From the NCBI GenBank assembly GCA_936943315.1, contig CAKZJM010000298.1, positions 1-21,680 on the forward strand: a stretch of 21,680 nt of DNA, in the 5' to 3' direction. The DNA comes from an uncultured Methylophilus sp. Lineage in GTDB: Bacteria; Pseudomonadota; Gammaproteobacteria; Burkholderiales; Methylophilaceae. Below the pieces are notes generated by a model. That model made no database searches and was not told where the DNA came from. It saw only the letters and a list, made by a program, of their open reading frames with translations. The number at the start of each line of letters is the position of its first letter. The stretch's first letter is position 1. This document shows positions 15,101 through 21,680 of this stretch, piece after piece. Made by a program: the position numbers and the translations under genes.

Positions 15101-15937
15101 TCATTTAAATGTATTGCAATCATTCACTTGACCTGACTGCAACCCTTGTTTAAACCAGCGCACGCGCTGCTCTGAACTGCCATGCGTAAAACTATCTGGA
15201 ACCACATAGCCTTGCGCCTGCTTTTGCAAGGCATCATCACCAATTGCCGTGGCCGCACGCAGTGCTTCCTCAATATCGCCCGCTTCCAAAATGCGGAACT
15301 GCTGGTCGGCATGATGCGCCCACACCCCGGCGTAACAATCGGCTTGCAACTCCAGACGCACTGAATAGGCATTAGCGACCGCCTCAGAAGGTGCCTGCTG
15401 CCTGGCCTGTTGCACTTTTTCGGAGGTGCCCAGCAGGTGTTGTACATGATGCCCCACTTCGTGTGCAATCACATACGCCTGGGCGAAATCCCCCGGAGCT
15501 TTAAACCGCTCTTGCAGCTCCTGGTAAAAACTCAAATCGATATAGACCTTTTGGTCGGCCGGGCAATAAAACGGGCCCATGGCCGCCTGGCCTTGCCCAC
15601 AGGCCGTTTGGGTGGCGCCGCCAAAAATCTCCAGGTTGGGGGCTGTGTATTGTTGCCCTGCGTCTGCAAAAGCTTTTTGCCACACCTGTTCTGTACTCCA
15701 AAGCACGCGTGAAACAAACTTCACTTTTGGATCACTGCTATCTGCAGGCACGGCTTGAGACTCGGCGGCCGGTTGTGCCTGCTGTGCGATATTGAGGACC
15801 AGATTAGGGTCCACGCCAAAATACATGGCGACCAGCGCAATCGCAATGGTACCGATACCGATACTGCGGCCACCGATCAAACCGCTGCCGCGACTATCTT
15901 CGACATGCCCGCTTTCTTCCAGATCATCCAGGCGCAC
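15101..15937 (-). CDS. ypfJ: YpfJ-family neutral zinc metallopeptidase
   Basis: The 278-residue protein carries the zinc protease motif His159-Glu160-x2-His163 (IAHEVGHHVQHLLG). The N-terminal signature SGHVEDSRG and the ADCYAGVWAHHAD and SFTHGSSEQRVRWFKQGL segments are typical of the YpfJ/neutral zinc metallopeptidase family. One membrane helix is seen at about 26-42, after a glycine-rich stretch, so the catalytic part probably faces the periplasm. The start is the GTG at 15937, with GGGAG 6 bases upstream. The family's role is not established. It is divergent from ribE, and the palindrome at 14972-15092 follows it directly. Confidence 0.9.
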   Translation of the reverse strand: MRLDDLEESGHVEDSRGSGLIGGRSIGIGTIAIALVAMYFGVDPNLVLNIAQQAQPAAESQAVPADSSDPKVKFVSRVLWSTEQVWQKAFADAGQQYTAPNLEIFGGATQTACGQGQAAMGPFYCPADQKVYIDLSFYQELQERFKAPGDFAQAYVIAHEVGHHVQHLLGTSEKVQQARQQAPSEAVANAYSVRLELQADCYAGVWAHHADQQFRILEAGDIEEALRAATAIGDDALQKQAQGYVVPDSFTHGSSEQRVRWFKQGLQSGQVNDCNTFK

Positions 15938-16002
15938 AAGAATCTCCCGACCACTGCGATTGAAAAATGTTGAGGGAATGTGATTACTTTAGCATGCAGC
16001 AC

Positions 16003-16011
16003 TGATAAAAT
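16003..16011 (+). promoter_or_regulatory. Extended -10 element of ribE
   Basis: TGATAAAAT is an extended -10 (TG, one base, then TAAAAT with 5 of 6 consensus). It ends 6 bases before the ribE ATG, so the transcript would begin at the start codon. No ribosome binding site precedes the ATG and no -35 match is good. Confidence 0.5.
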
Positions 16012-16017
16012 CACACC

Positions 16018-16611
16018 ATGTTTACTGGGATTATTCAAACCGTCGGCAGGATTGCCGAAGTCGTTCCTCATGGTGAAGATTGCGCATTACGCATTGAAGC
16101 ACCCGAATTGGGAATGGAAGATGTTCAATTGGGTGACAGCATTGCCGTGAATGGGGTTTGCCTCACGGTGACTGACTTCAACTCCCACAGCTTTCAGGTC
16201 ATGGTGTCAAAAGTCACGCTAGACGTGACCACTGGCTTGCGTCAGCCCGGCCCGGTTAACCTCGAAAAAGCCATGCGTCTGGCAGACCGGCTTGGAGGCC
16301 ATTTGGTGACCGGCCATGTGGATGGCATGGGTACACTGACGACGCTGCAAGAGGTCGGCGAATGCTGGTTACTGAAAATACGTGTGCCCCACACCATCAG
16401 CAAATACATCGCGAAAAAAGGCTCGCTGTGCGTCAATGGCATTAGCCTGACCGTGAACGAAATCATACAAGACGAGGTCAGCATTAACCTGATCCCGCAC
16501 ACCATGCAACACACCATGATGCAATTTGCCAAGGCCGGTGACCCGGTCAACCTCGAAATCGACTTGATTGCGCGCTATGTTGAGCGCATGCAAGCCTGGG
16601 AGCAAGAATAA
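16018..16611 (+). CDS. ribE: Riboflavin synthase alpha chain
   Basis: The 197-residue protein has the typical MFTGIIQTVGRI start and two lumazine-binding repeats. The first carries DSIAVNGVCLTV and the second GSLCVNGISLTVNE; GGHLVTGHVDGMG lies between them. It converts two molecules of 6,7-dimethyl-8-ribityllumazine into riboflavin and one pyrimidinedione. Its stop overlaps the ribBX start by one base (TAATG). No FMN riboswitch is possible in the short 80-base gap to the divergent ypfJ. The promoter-like element just before the ATG suggests a leaderless transcript. Confidence 0.97.
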   Translation: MFTGIIQTVGRIAEVVPHGEDCALRIEAPELGMEDVQLGDSIAVNGVCLTVTDFNSHSFQVMVSKVTLDVTTGLRQPGPVNLEKAMRLADRLGGHLVTGHVDGMGTLTTLQEVGECWLLKIRVPHTISKYIAKKGSLCVNGISLTVNEIIQDEVSINLIPHTMQHTMMQFAKAGDPVNLEIDLIARYVERMQAWEQE

Positions 16612-17720
16612 TGTCGGCGCAAATTAGCCCCATTGAAGCGATTATTGCCGATATCCGTGCCGGTAAAATGGTCATCCTGGTGGATGATGAGCATCGGGAA
16701 AACGAAGGTGACTTTGTCATTGCCGCAGAGTTTGTCACGGCAGAACACATTAACTTCATGGCCAAATATGGCCGGGGTTTAATTTGCCTCACCCTCACCG
16801 AACAGCGCTGCCGTCAATTAAGCCTGCCGCCCATGGTGCAAAAAAACGGCACCCGCTTGGGCACCAACTTCACCGTGTCGATTGAAGCTGCCGAAGGCGT
16901 GACCACTGGCATTTCTGCCGCAGACCGCGCCACCACGATACGCGCCGCCATTGCCAAGCAGGCAAACGCCAGCAGGATTGTCAGTCCCGGCCATATTTTC
17001 CCGCTATCTGCCATGAATGGCGGTGTGCTCGTCCGCGCTGGACACACTGAAGCCGGTTGCGACCTCGCACAACTCGCGGGTTGTGAGCCTGCCAGCGTGA
17101 TTTGCGAGATATTGAAAGATGATGGCGAAATGGCGCGCTTGCCGGACTTGATGCAAGTGGCCGCTGAACACGATATCAAAATCGGCACCATTGCCGACCT
17201 CATCCATTACCGGGCTGCGCACGAAACACTGATTGAGCGCAGTGCCGAACGCCGGATTGAAACCGTGTTTGGCCCTATGCAACTGATTGCCTACCGCGAC
17301 AATATCGCGCAAGAAACCCATCTGGTGTTGGTCAAAGGCGATCCGCGCACGGCGGAAGAAGCCCTGGTGAGGGTGCATGAGCCCCTCTCGATGATAGACC
17401 TGCTCGACAGCAGCCACCAGTCGCACAGCTGGAATCTGCTGCATGCCATGCGCACGGTCAGTACCGCCCCTTGCGGCGTGATTGTGCTCATCAACCATGA
17501 CGAAGACGGCCTGGGGCTGACCGAACGTATTTTGCGTGCCGACCAGAAAATGGTGCTCAACCAGGAGCTGCGCAACTATGGAATTGGTTCGCAAATTCTG
17601 CTCGACCTCGGCGTCAAAAAAATGCGGTTGATGGCAGCCCCACGCAAAATGCCTAGCATGGATGGATTTGGCCTGGAAATTACCGGCTACCTGAGTGCAG
17701 AAGAGGCGAGCACGTCATGA
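16611..17720 (+). CDS. ribBX: RibBX: DHBP synthase fused to a degenerate GTP cyclohydrolase II-like domain
   Basis: Residues 1 to about 205 form a complete 3,4-dihydroxy-2-butanone 4-phosphate synthase, with DDEHRENEGDF at 25-35, SPGHIFPLSA, and RAGHTEAGCDLA. The C-terminal part (about 210-369) looks like GTP cyclohydrolase II. However, where RibA has the zinc cysteines (C-x10-C-x-C) after VHEPL, it reads SMIDLLDSSHQSHSWNLLHA with none. The DHBP synthase should therefore be active and the RibA-like part should not be a GTP cyclohydrolase. This matches the RibBX variant known from Proteobacteria, where a true RibA is encoded elsewhere. The gene overlaps yqgE by four bases (ATGA). Confidence 0.93.
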   Translation: MSAQISPIEAIIADIRAGKMVILVDDEHRENEGDFVIAAEFVTAEHINFMAKYGRGLICLTLTEQRCRQLSLPPMVQKNGTRLGTNFTVSIEAAEGVTTGISAADRATTIRAAIAKQANASRIVSPGHIFPLSAMNGGVLVRAGHTEAGCDLAQLAGCEPASVICEILKDDGEMARLPDLMQVAAEHDIKIGTIADLIHYRAAHETLIERSAERRIETVFGPMQLIAYRDNIAQETHLVLVKGDPRTAEEALVRVHEPLSMIDLLDSSHQSHSWNLLHAMRTVSTAPCGVIVLINHDEDGLGLTERILRADQKMVLNQELRNYGIGSQILLDLGVKKMRLMAAPRKMPSMDGFGLEITGYLSAEEASTS

Positions 17721-18322
17721 GTGAACAATTGACTTTAGATGCCAACGATACCAGGCTCAACCTCACCGGGCAGATACTGATTGCCATGCCTGCCATGGAA
17801 GACCCTTATTTCAGCAAAAGCGTCATTCTGGTGTGCAATCACGATCACGATGGCGCCATGGGCATGATCCTCAACCACCCCTTGCAACTGAATGTTGGCG
17901 ACCTGTTTGAACAACTGGAAATGGAATGCCATGTGCTCCAGCAGCAGGAGCGCCAGGTGCATTTTGGTGGCCCGGTGCAGGTAGAGCGTGGCTTTGTGCT
18001 GCACACCCCCGCCACCGAATTTAATACCACGCTGGACCTGTCTGAAGGCCTGGCCATGACGTCTTCAAAAGACATTCTAGAAGCGGCGGCCCGGGATGAA
18101 GCCCCACAGGACATGTTTATTGCCCTGGGCTATACCGGCTGGTCTGCAGGCCAACTCGAAGAAGAAATCCAGGCCAATGCCTGGCTGACCCTGCCGCTGG
18201 CGGATACCGCGCAATTACACAAGCTGATTTTCAAGTTGCCCAATGATGACAAACTGAGCTGGGCCATGCAGCAACTGGGGGTAGATTTCGCTACCCTCTC
18301 CGAGGTGGCCGGGCATGCCTGA
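17717..18322 (+). CDS. yqgE: YqgE/AlgH family protein
   Basis: The 201-residue protein has the family pattern: LTGQILIAMPAMEDPYFSKS, VCNHDHDGAMGMILNHPL, a VHFGGPVQVERGFVLHT segment and ALGYTGWSAGQLEEEI. The biochemical role is not established; in many proteobacteria the gene lies directly before ruvX, as here. It overlaps ribBX by four bases and ruvX by eight, so translation is coupled. No signal peptide or membrane segment is seen. Confidence 0.95.
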   Translation: MSEQLTLDANDTRLNLTGQILIAMPAMEDPYFSKSVILVCNHDHDGAMGMILNHPLQLNVGDLFEQLEMECHVLQQQERQVHFGGPVQVERGFVLHTPATEFNTTLDLSEGLAMTSSKDILEAAARDEAPQDMFIALGYTGWSAGQLEEEIQANAWLTLPLADTAQLHKLIFKLPNDDKLSWAMQQLGVDFATLSEVAGHA

Positions 18323-18818
18323 CGCAGTCAAGCTCGGCAAACAGCCCCTCAACCAAAGCCATTTACCCATCACCCAGCGCCGTTACCCTGACATCAGCGG
18401 CACGGTGCTGGCGTTTGATTTCGGTGAAAAACGCATAGGTGTTGCCGTGGGCGATACGCTACTCAAACTGGCACACCCTTTACTGACGATTGAAGCCGAA
18501 GAAAATGCAGCCAAATTTGCGCAGATTGAGTCGCTGTTGCAAGAATGGCAGCCAGCGCTGCTGGTGGTAGGCTTGCCGATGTCGCTCGAGGGAGAAGCAC
18601 ACGCGATGACAGCGCTGGCGCAAAAATTTGCCCAACGCCTCGAAGGTCGCTTCAACTTGCCAGTGGTGATGGTAGATGAGCGCCTGTCTTCTGCCGAAGC
18701 GGCACAGTCGCTGCGCGAGGCGGGCGTGAAAGGCCGCGCCCAAAAGGCCATGCTAGATCAGGTTGCCGCACAAACTATATTACAATCTTATTTTGACGCC
18801 TATCACGGACGTGCATAG
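18315..18818 (+). CDS. ruvX: RuvX/YqgF RNase H-like nuclease
   Basis: The 167-residue protein has the YqgF motifs: AFDFGEKRIGVAVGD with Asp35, VVGLPMSLEGEAH, the VDERLSSAEA segment and KAMLDQVAAQTIL. The acidic residues fit an RNase H-like active site. The family is annotated as a putative Holliday junction resolvase, and roles in 16S rRNA 5' processing have also been proposed. The first 28 residues extend beyond most family members; no better in-frame ATG exists, so the start overlapping yqgE by eight bases is kept. pyrR follows after 12 bases. Confidence 0.93.
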   Translation: MPDAVKLGKQPLNQSHLPITQRRYPDISGTVLAFDFGEKRIGVAVGDTLLKLAHPLLTIEAEENAAKFAQIESLLQEWQPALLVVGLPMSLEGEAHAMTALAQKFAQRLEGRFNLPVVMVDERLSSAEAAQSLREAGVKGRAQKAMLDQVAAQTILQSYFDAYHGRA

Positions 18819-18830
18819 CACAGAACCCTC

Positions 18831-19373
18831 ATGAGATTACCTGACCCCGAACAACTACTTGACCGCTTGTACGACCAGCTCAAACCCCACATCAATGAAG
18901 AGACTGCACTGGTCGGCATTTATACCGGCGGTGTCTGGCTCATGGAGAAACTGCTGCAACGCTTGCAGCAGGATTTGGGACGTGAGATTGCCCACGGCAA
19001 AATGGATGCGGCCTTGTACCGCGATGACTATGCAAAACGCGGCCTCAAAACCGCTGCGCAACCGACGCACATCCCATTCGACGTCAAAGGCAAACAGATC
19101 ATCCTCATCGACGATATTTTTTACACGGGCCGCACAATACGGGCCGTCATGAATGAATTATTTGATTATGGCCGCCCTGCCTCGGTCAAACTGGCGGTGT
19201 TGATCAACCGCGGTGGCGCAGAATTACCGATAAGACCTGACATGGTCGGGGCCGATTTGCCCTTGCAACCGCACCAGGCTTTCGAGCTCACCATGAATAC
19301 GCTGGGGCGCCTGACGCTCAGCCTGTCTGAATCTGACCCGTCTGCAAATAATGGAGCTGACGCCAATGTATAA
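18831..19373 (+). CDS. pyrR: PyrR: pyr operon regulator / uracil phosphoribosyltransferase
   Basis: The 180-residue protein has the PRPP-binding loop ILIDDIFYTGRTIRA (Asp94, Asp95, Thr99-Thr102), the ALYRDDYAKRG segment and LAVLINRGGAELPIRPDMVG, all typical of PyrR. In Bacillus this protein binds the pyr mRNA leader with UMP and also makes UMP from uracil and PRPP. Here it is the first pyr gene, 12 bases after ruvX, with no leader or attenuator hairpin visible before it. A weak promoter-like pair (TTGACG at 18793, TAGCAC at 18816, spacer 17) lies in the end of ruvX. It overlaps pyrB by eight bases. Confidence 0.93.
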   Translation: MRLPDPEQLLDRLYDQLKPHINEETALVGIYTGGVWLMEKLLQRLQQDLGREIAHGKMDAALYRDDYAKRGLKTAAQPTHIPFDVKGKQIILIDDIFYTGRTIRAVMNELFDYGRPASVKLAVLINRGGAELPIRPDMVGADLPLQPHQAFELTMNTLGRLTLSLSESDPSANNGADANV

Positions 19374-20322
19374 CCCGCAACTCAACGCTCAGGGTCAACT
19401 GCAACACCTGCTCAGTATCGAAGGATTACCCAAGCGTATTCTGACTGACATCCTGGACACGGCCGAAAACTTTGTTGGCGTGGCCGAACGTGAAGTGAAA
19501 AAAGTACCTTTGTTACGAGGCAAAACGGTCTGTAACATCTTTTTTGAGAACAGCACCCGTACGCGCACCACGTTTGAAATTGCGGCCAAACGCTTGTCAG
19601 CCGATGTGCTTAACCTCAATGTCAGCACCTCCTCACAATCCAAGGGCGAGACCATTCTGGATACGGTGAACAACCTCATTGCCATGCATGCAGACATGTT
19701 TGTCGTGCGCCATCAGCAAAGTGGTGCCGCGCATTTTATTGCGCAACATGTGCCGCCACACATCAGTGTCATCAATGCCGGGGATGGCCGTCATGCCCAC
19801 CCGACACAGGGCCTACTCGATGTATTTACCATCCGCAAATACAAGCCTGAGATGCACAACCTGCGTGTGGCGATTGTCGGCGACGTGCTGCACTCCCGCG
19901 TCGCCCGCAGTGAAATCCATGCTCTGACGACCTTGGGCGTGCCTGAAATCCGCGTGATTGCACCGCGCACCTTGCTGCCTTCAGACGTTGAAAAACTGGG
20001 TGTACAGGTGTTCCACAATATGGAAGAGGGCCTGAAAGGCGTCGATGTTGTGATGATGCTGCGCTTGCAGAACGAACGCATGACTGGCGCCCTGCTGCCG
20101 AGCTCGCAGGAGTTTTTCCAGACGTTTGGCCTGACGCCTGAGCGTTTGGCGCTGGCAAAGCCGGATGCCATTGTGATGCATCCGGGGCCGATGAACCGTG
20201 GAGTAGAAATTGATTCGGCAGTGGCGGATGGCAAACAATCCGTCATTCTGCCGCAGGTAACCTATGGGATTGCCGTGCGTATGGCAGTGATGGCAATTCT
20301 GGGAGGGGGCAACGCAGCATGA
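19366..20322 (+). CDS. pyrB: Aspartate carbamoyltransferase catalytic subunit
   Basis: The protein carries the carbamoyl-phosphate motif STRTRTTFE at 63-71, the HPTQGLLDVFTIRK segment, and the HPGPMNRGVEI motif near the C-terminus. It joins carbamoyl phosphate and aspartate, the first committed pyrimidine step. I chose the ATG at 19366 because GGAG lies nine bases upstream, giving 318 residues and an eight-base overlap with pyrR. An ATG at 19351 would add five residues. No pyrI is seen. The adjacent inactive dihydroorotase homologue makes a Pseudomonas-type PyrB-PyrC' complex likely. It overlaps that gene by four bases (ATGA). Confidence 0.95.
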   Translation: MYNPQLNAQGQLQHLLSIEGLPKRILTDILDTAENFVGVAEREVKKVPLLRGKTVCNIFFENSTRTRTTFEIAAKRLSADVLNLNVSTSSQSKGETILDTVNNLIAMHADMFVVRHQQSGAAHFIAQHVPPHISVINAGDGRHAHPTQGLLDVFTIRKYKPEMHNLRVAIVGDVLHSRVARSEIHALTTLGVPEIRVIAPRTLLPSDVEKLGVQVFHNMEEGLKGVDVVMMLRLQNERMTGALLPSSQEFFQTFGLTPERLALAKPDAIVMHPGPMNRGVEIDSAVADGKQSVILPQVTYGIAVRMAVMAILGGGNAA

Positions 20323-21599
20323 ATATCGTGATTAAACAAGGCCGCCTGATCGACGCCAGCCAGCAGCTGGATCAAGTCAAAGACCTTTACCTCAGTGGCG
20401 GCAACATTGTCGCCATTGGCGAGGCCCCGGCCGGATTCAAGGCAGACCAGACACTGGAAGCTTCTGGCAAATGGGTATTGCCTGGCCTCGTAGATTTGTG
20501 CGCCCGCCTGCGCGAACCGGGCAGCGAATACAAAGCCACCCTGCTCAGTGAGCTACGCGCTGCCATGGCTGGCGGCGTGACCAGCCTGGCCTGCCCGCCG
20601 GACACAGACCCGGTGCTCGACGAACCGGGCCTGGTGGAAATGCTCAAGCACCGCGCCAAATCACAGGCACTGGCACATGTTTACCCGCTGGGCGCCGTAA
20701 CGCGCCAGTTGCTCACTGAAATGTATGCGCTGACCGCCGCCGGTTGCGTCGGCTTTTCACAGGCGGACACCGCCATTGTTGACACCCAGGTGTTATGGCG
20801 CGCATTTGAATATGCTGCCACCTTTGGCTACACCCTGTTTATGCGCGCCGAAGACCCTTACCTGGCCAAAAACGGCGTAGCCCATGACGGTGAAGTGGCG
20901 TCCAGATTGGGTTTAAAAGGCATTCCTTCTGCCGCAGAGAGCATCGCCTTGCAAACCATGCTGCGTATTGCACAGGCGACTGGCGCCAAACTGCATATTG
21001 CCCGTGTTTCCACCGCAGAATCTGTCGAGCTGATCCGCCAGGCCAAGCAGTCCGGCATGCAAGTGACCGCGGATGTAAGTATCCAGCATTTGCATCTGAC
21101 CGACATGGATATCGGCTTTTTTGACAGCATGGTGCATTTGCAACCGCCCGTGCGTACACAACGTGACCGCGACGCCCTGCGCGCAGGCCTGCTGGATGGC
21201 ACGCTGGATGCTATTTGCTCTGACCACACGCCAGTCGATGATGACGCCAAGGCCCTGCCTTTTGCCGAGTCACACCCTGGCGCCTCTGCGCTCGAGCTCC
21301 TTTTGCCTCTGGCCTTGAAATGGGCGGCACAAGCCAAGCTGTCACCTGCCCAGGCGCTGGCAAAAATCACGCAAATCCCCGCGGACATTCTCGGTATTGC
21401 CGCCGGTAATTTAAAAGTAGGCGCAATGGCGGATGTGGTGATTTACGACCCGGAAATGGAATGGCGTGTAGATGGACGCGCGCTGCTGAGCCAAGGCAAA
21501 AACACGCCTTTTGTGCACCATGCAGTCACTGGCAAAGTGACCACCACCTTCACCCAAGGCAATCTGGTGTTTCAGCAGGAAAATCTGCAGCTGGCTTAG
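20319..21599 (+). CDS. pyrX: PyrX/PyrC': non-catalytic dihydroorotase-like subunit
   Basis: The 426-residue protein has the amidohydrolase fold of type I dihydroorotase. The metal site is lost, though. The DxHxHxR motif reads DLCARLR (59-65), with Cys61 and Arg63 in place of both histidines. Arg176 replaces the histidine of the HAED motif (MRAED) and Arg229 replaces the one in HVST (ARVST). Asp302 (CSDHTP) remains. The enzyme should therefore be inactive. Family knowledge: in Pseudomonas a similar PyrC' is needed to build the dodecameric aspartate transcarbamoylase with PyrB, and the overlap with pyrB supports that here. A true pyrC must exist elsewhere. A databank label of dihydroorotase would be misleading. 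Confidence 0.93.
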   Translation: MNIVIKQGRLIDASQQLDQVKDLYLSGGNIVAIGEAPAGFKADQTLEASGKWVLPGLVDLCARLREPGSEYKATLLSELRAAMAGGVTSLACPPDTDPVLDEPGLVEMLKHRAKSQALAHVYPLGAVTRQLLTEMYALTAAGCVGFSQADTAIVDTQVLWRAFEYAATFGYTLFMRAEDPYLAKNGVAHDGEVASRLGLKGIPSAAESIALQTMLRIAQATGAKLHIARVSTAESVELIRQAKQSGMQVTADVSIQHLHLTDMDIGFFDSMVHLQPPVRTQRDRDALRAGLLDGTLDAICSDHTPVDDDAKALPFAESHPGASALELLLPLALKWAAQAKLSPAQALAKITQIPADILGIAAGNLKVGAMADVVIYDPEMEWRVDGRALLSQGKNTPFVHHAVTGKVTTTFTQGNLVFQQENLQLA

Positions 21600-21616
21600 T
21601 CATCAGCTCCAAAAAC

Positions 21617-21653
21617 AAAAACGCCTGCACTATTCATCGCGCAGGCGTTTTTT
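21617..21653 (+). terminator. Terminator after pyrX
   Basis: The stem AAAAACGCCTGC (21617-21628) pairs with GCAGGCGTTTTT (21641-21652) across a 12-base loop and ends in a T run. It lies 18 bases past the pyrX stop and closes the rightward gene chain. The symmetrical A and T runs allow it to act in both directions. The 27 bases after it hold nothing I can identify. Confidence 0.9.
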
Positions 21654-21680
21654 ATTGGTCAATACGTGTGCTTACAAGAT

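Noticed and set aside
15938..16017. FMN riboswitch before ribE
   Set aside because: The gap is only 80 bases and lacks the multi-stem RFN pattern.

Overview
The window looks like a chromosomal stretch of a betaproteobacterium. A Methylophilaceae-type methylotroph is my best guess, from overall gene order and protein character, but I could not run a search to confirm it. Supporting points are the cluster thrS-infC-rpmI-rplT-pheS-pheT-ihfA-merR, the fused ribB/ribA-like gene, and the pair pyrB plus an inactive dihydroorotase-like partner gene.

Left part (1-3677): the right-hand end of an integrated mobile element, visibly more AT-rich than the rest. From left to right it carries the 3' end of a HUH rolling-circle replication initiator, a two-gene leftward operon of unknown function (an HNH-like zinc-finger protein and an unrecognised partner), a structure-rich intergenic region, a small helix-turn-helix (AlpA/excisionase-type) gene and a tyrosine integrase. 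The integrase gene ends 34 bases from the 3' end of a tRNA-Pro(GGG) gene, which is the predicted attachment site. The left end of the element lies outside the window.

Middle part (3674-11499, all leftward): tRNA-Pro(GGG), a MerR-type regulator, ihfA, pheT, pheS, rplT, rpmI, infC, thrS and tRNA-Val(GAC). This is the conserved translation cluster. infC appears to start at a rare AUA codon. A strong terminator-like hairpin sits between rplT and pheS.

Next (11541-15937): a rightward 2-oxoglutarate/Fe(II) oxygenase gene diverges from tRNA-Val. It is followed by a leftward overlapping operon (NUDIX hydrolase, YeeZ-like NAD(P)-binding protein, MltB-type lytic transglycosylase) and a leftward YpfJ-type zinc metallopeptidase gene. 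A 121-base imperfect palindrome lies between the peptidase and NUDIX genes.

Right part (16018-21653, all rightward): ribE, ribBX (RibB fused to a RibA-like domain without zinc cysteines), yqgE, ruvX, pyrR, pyrB and pyrX (a dihydroorotase homologue without its metal ligands). The genes overlap or are separated by 12 bases at most, so they may be one transcript, which ends at a strong terminator at 21617-21653. The set links flavin synthesis, a Holliday-junction resolvase-like protein and the aspartate transcarbamoylase complex.
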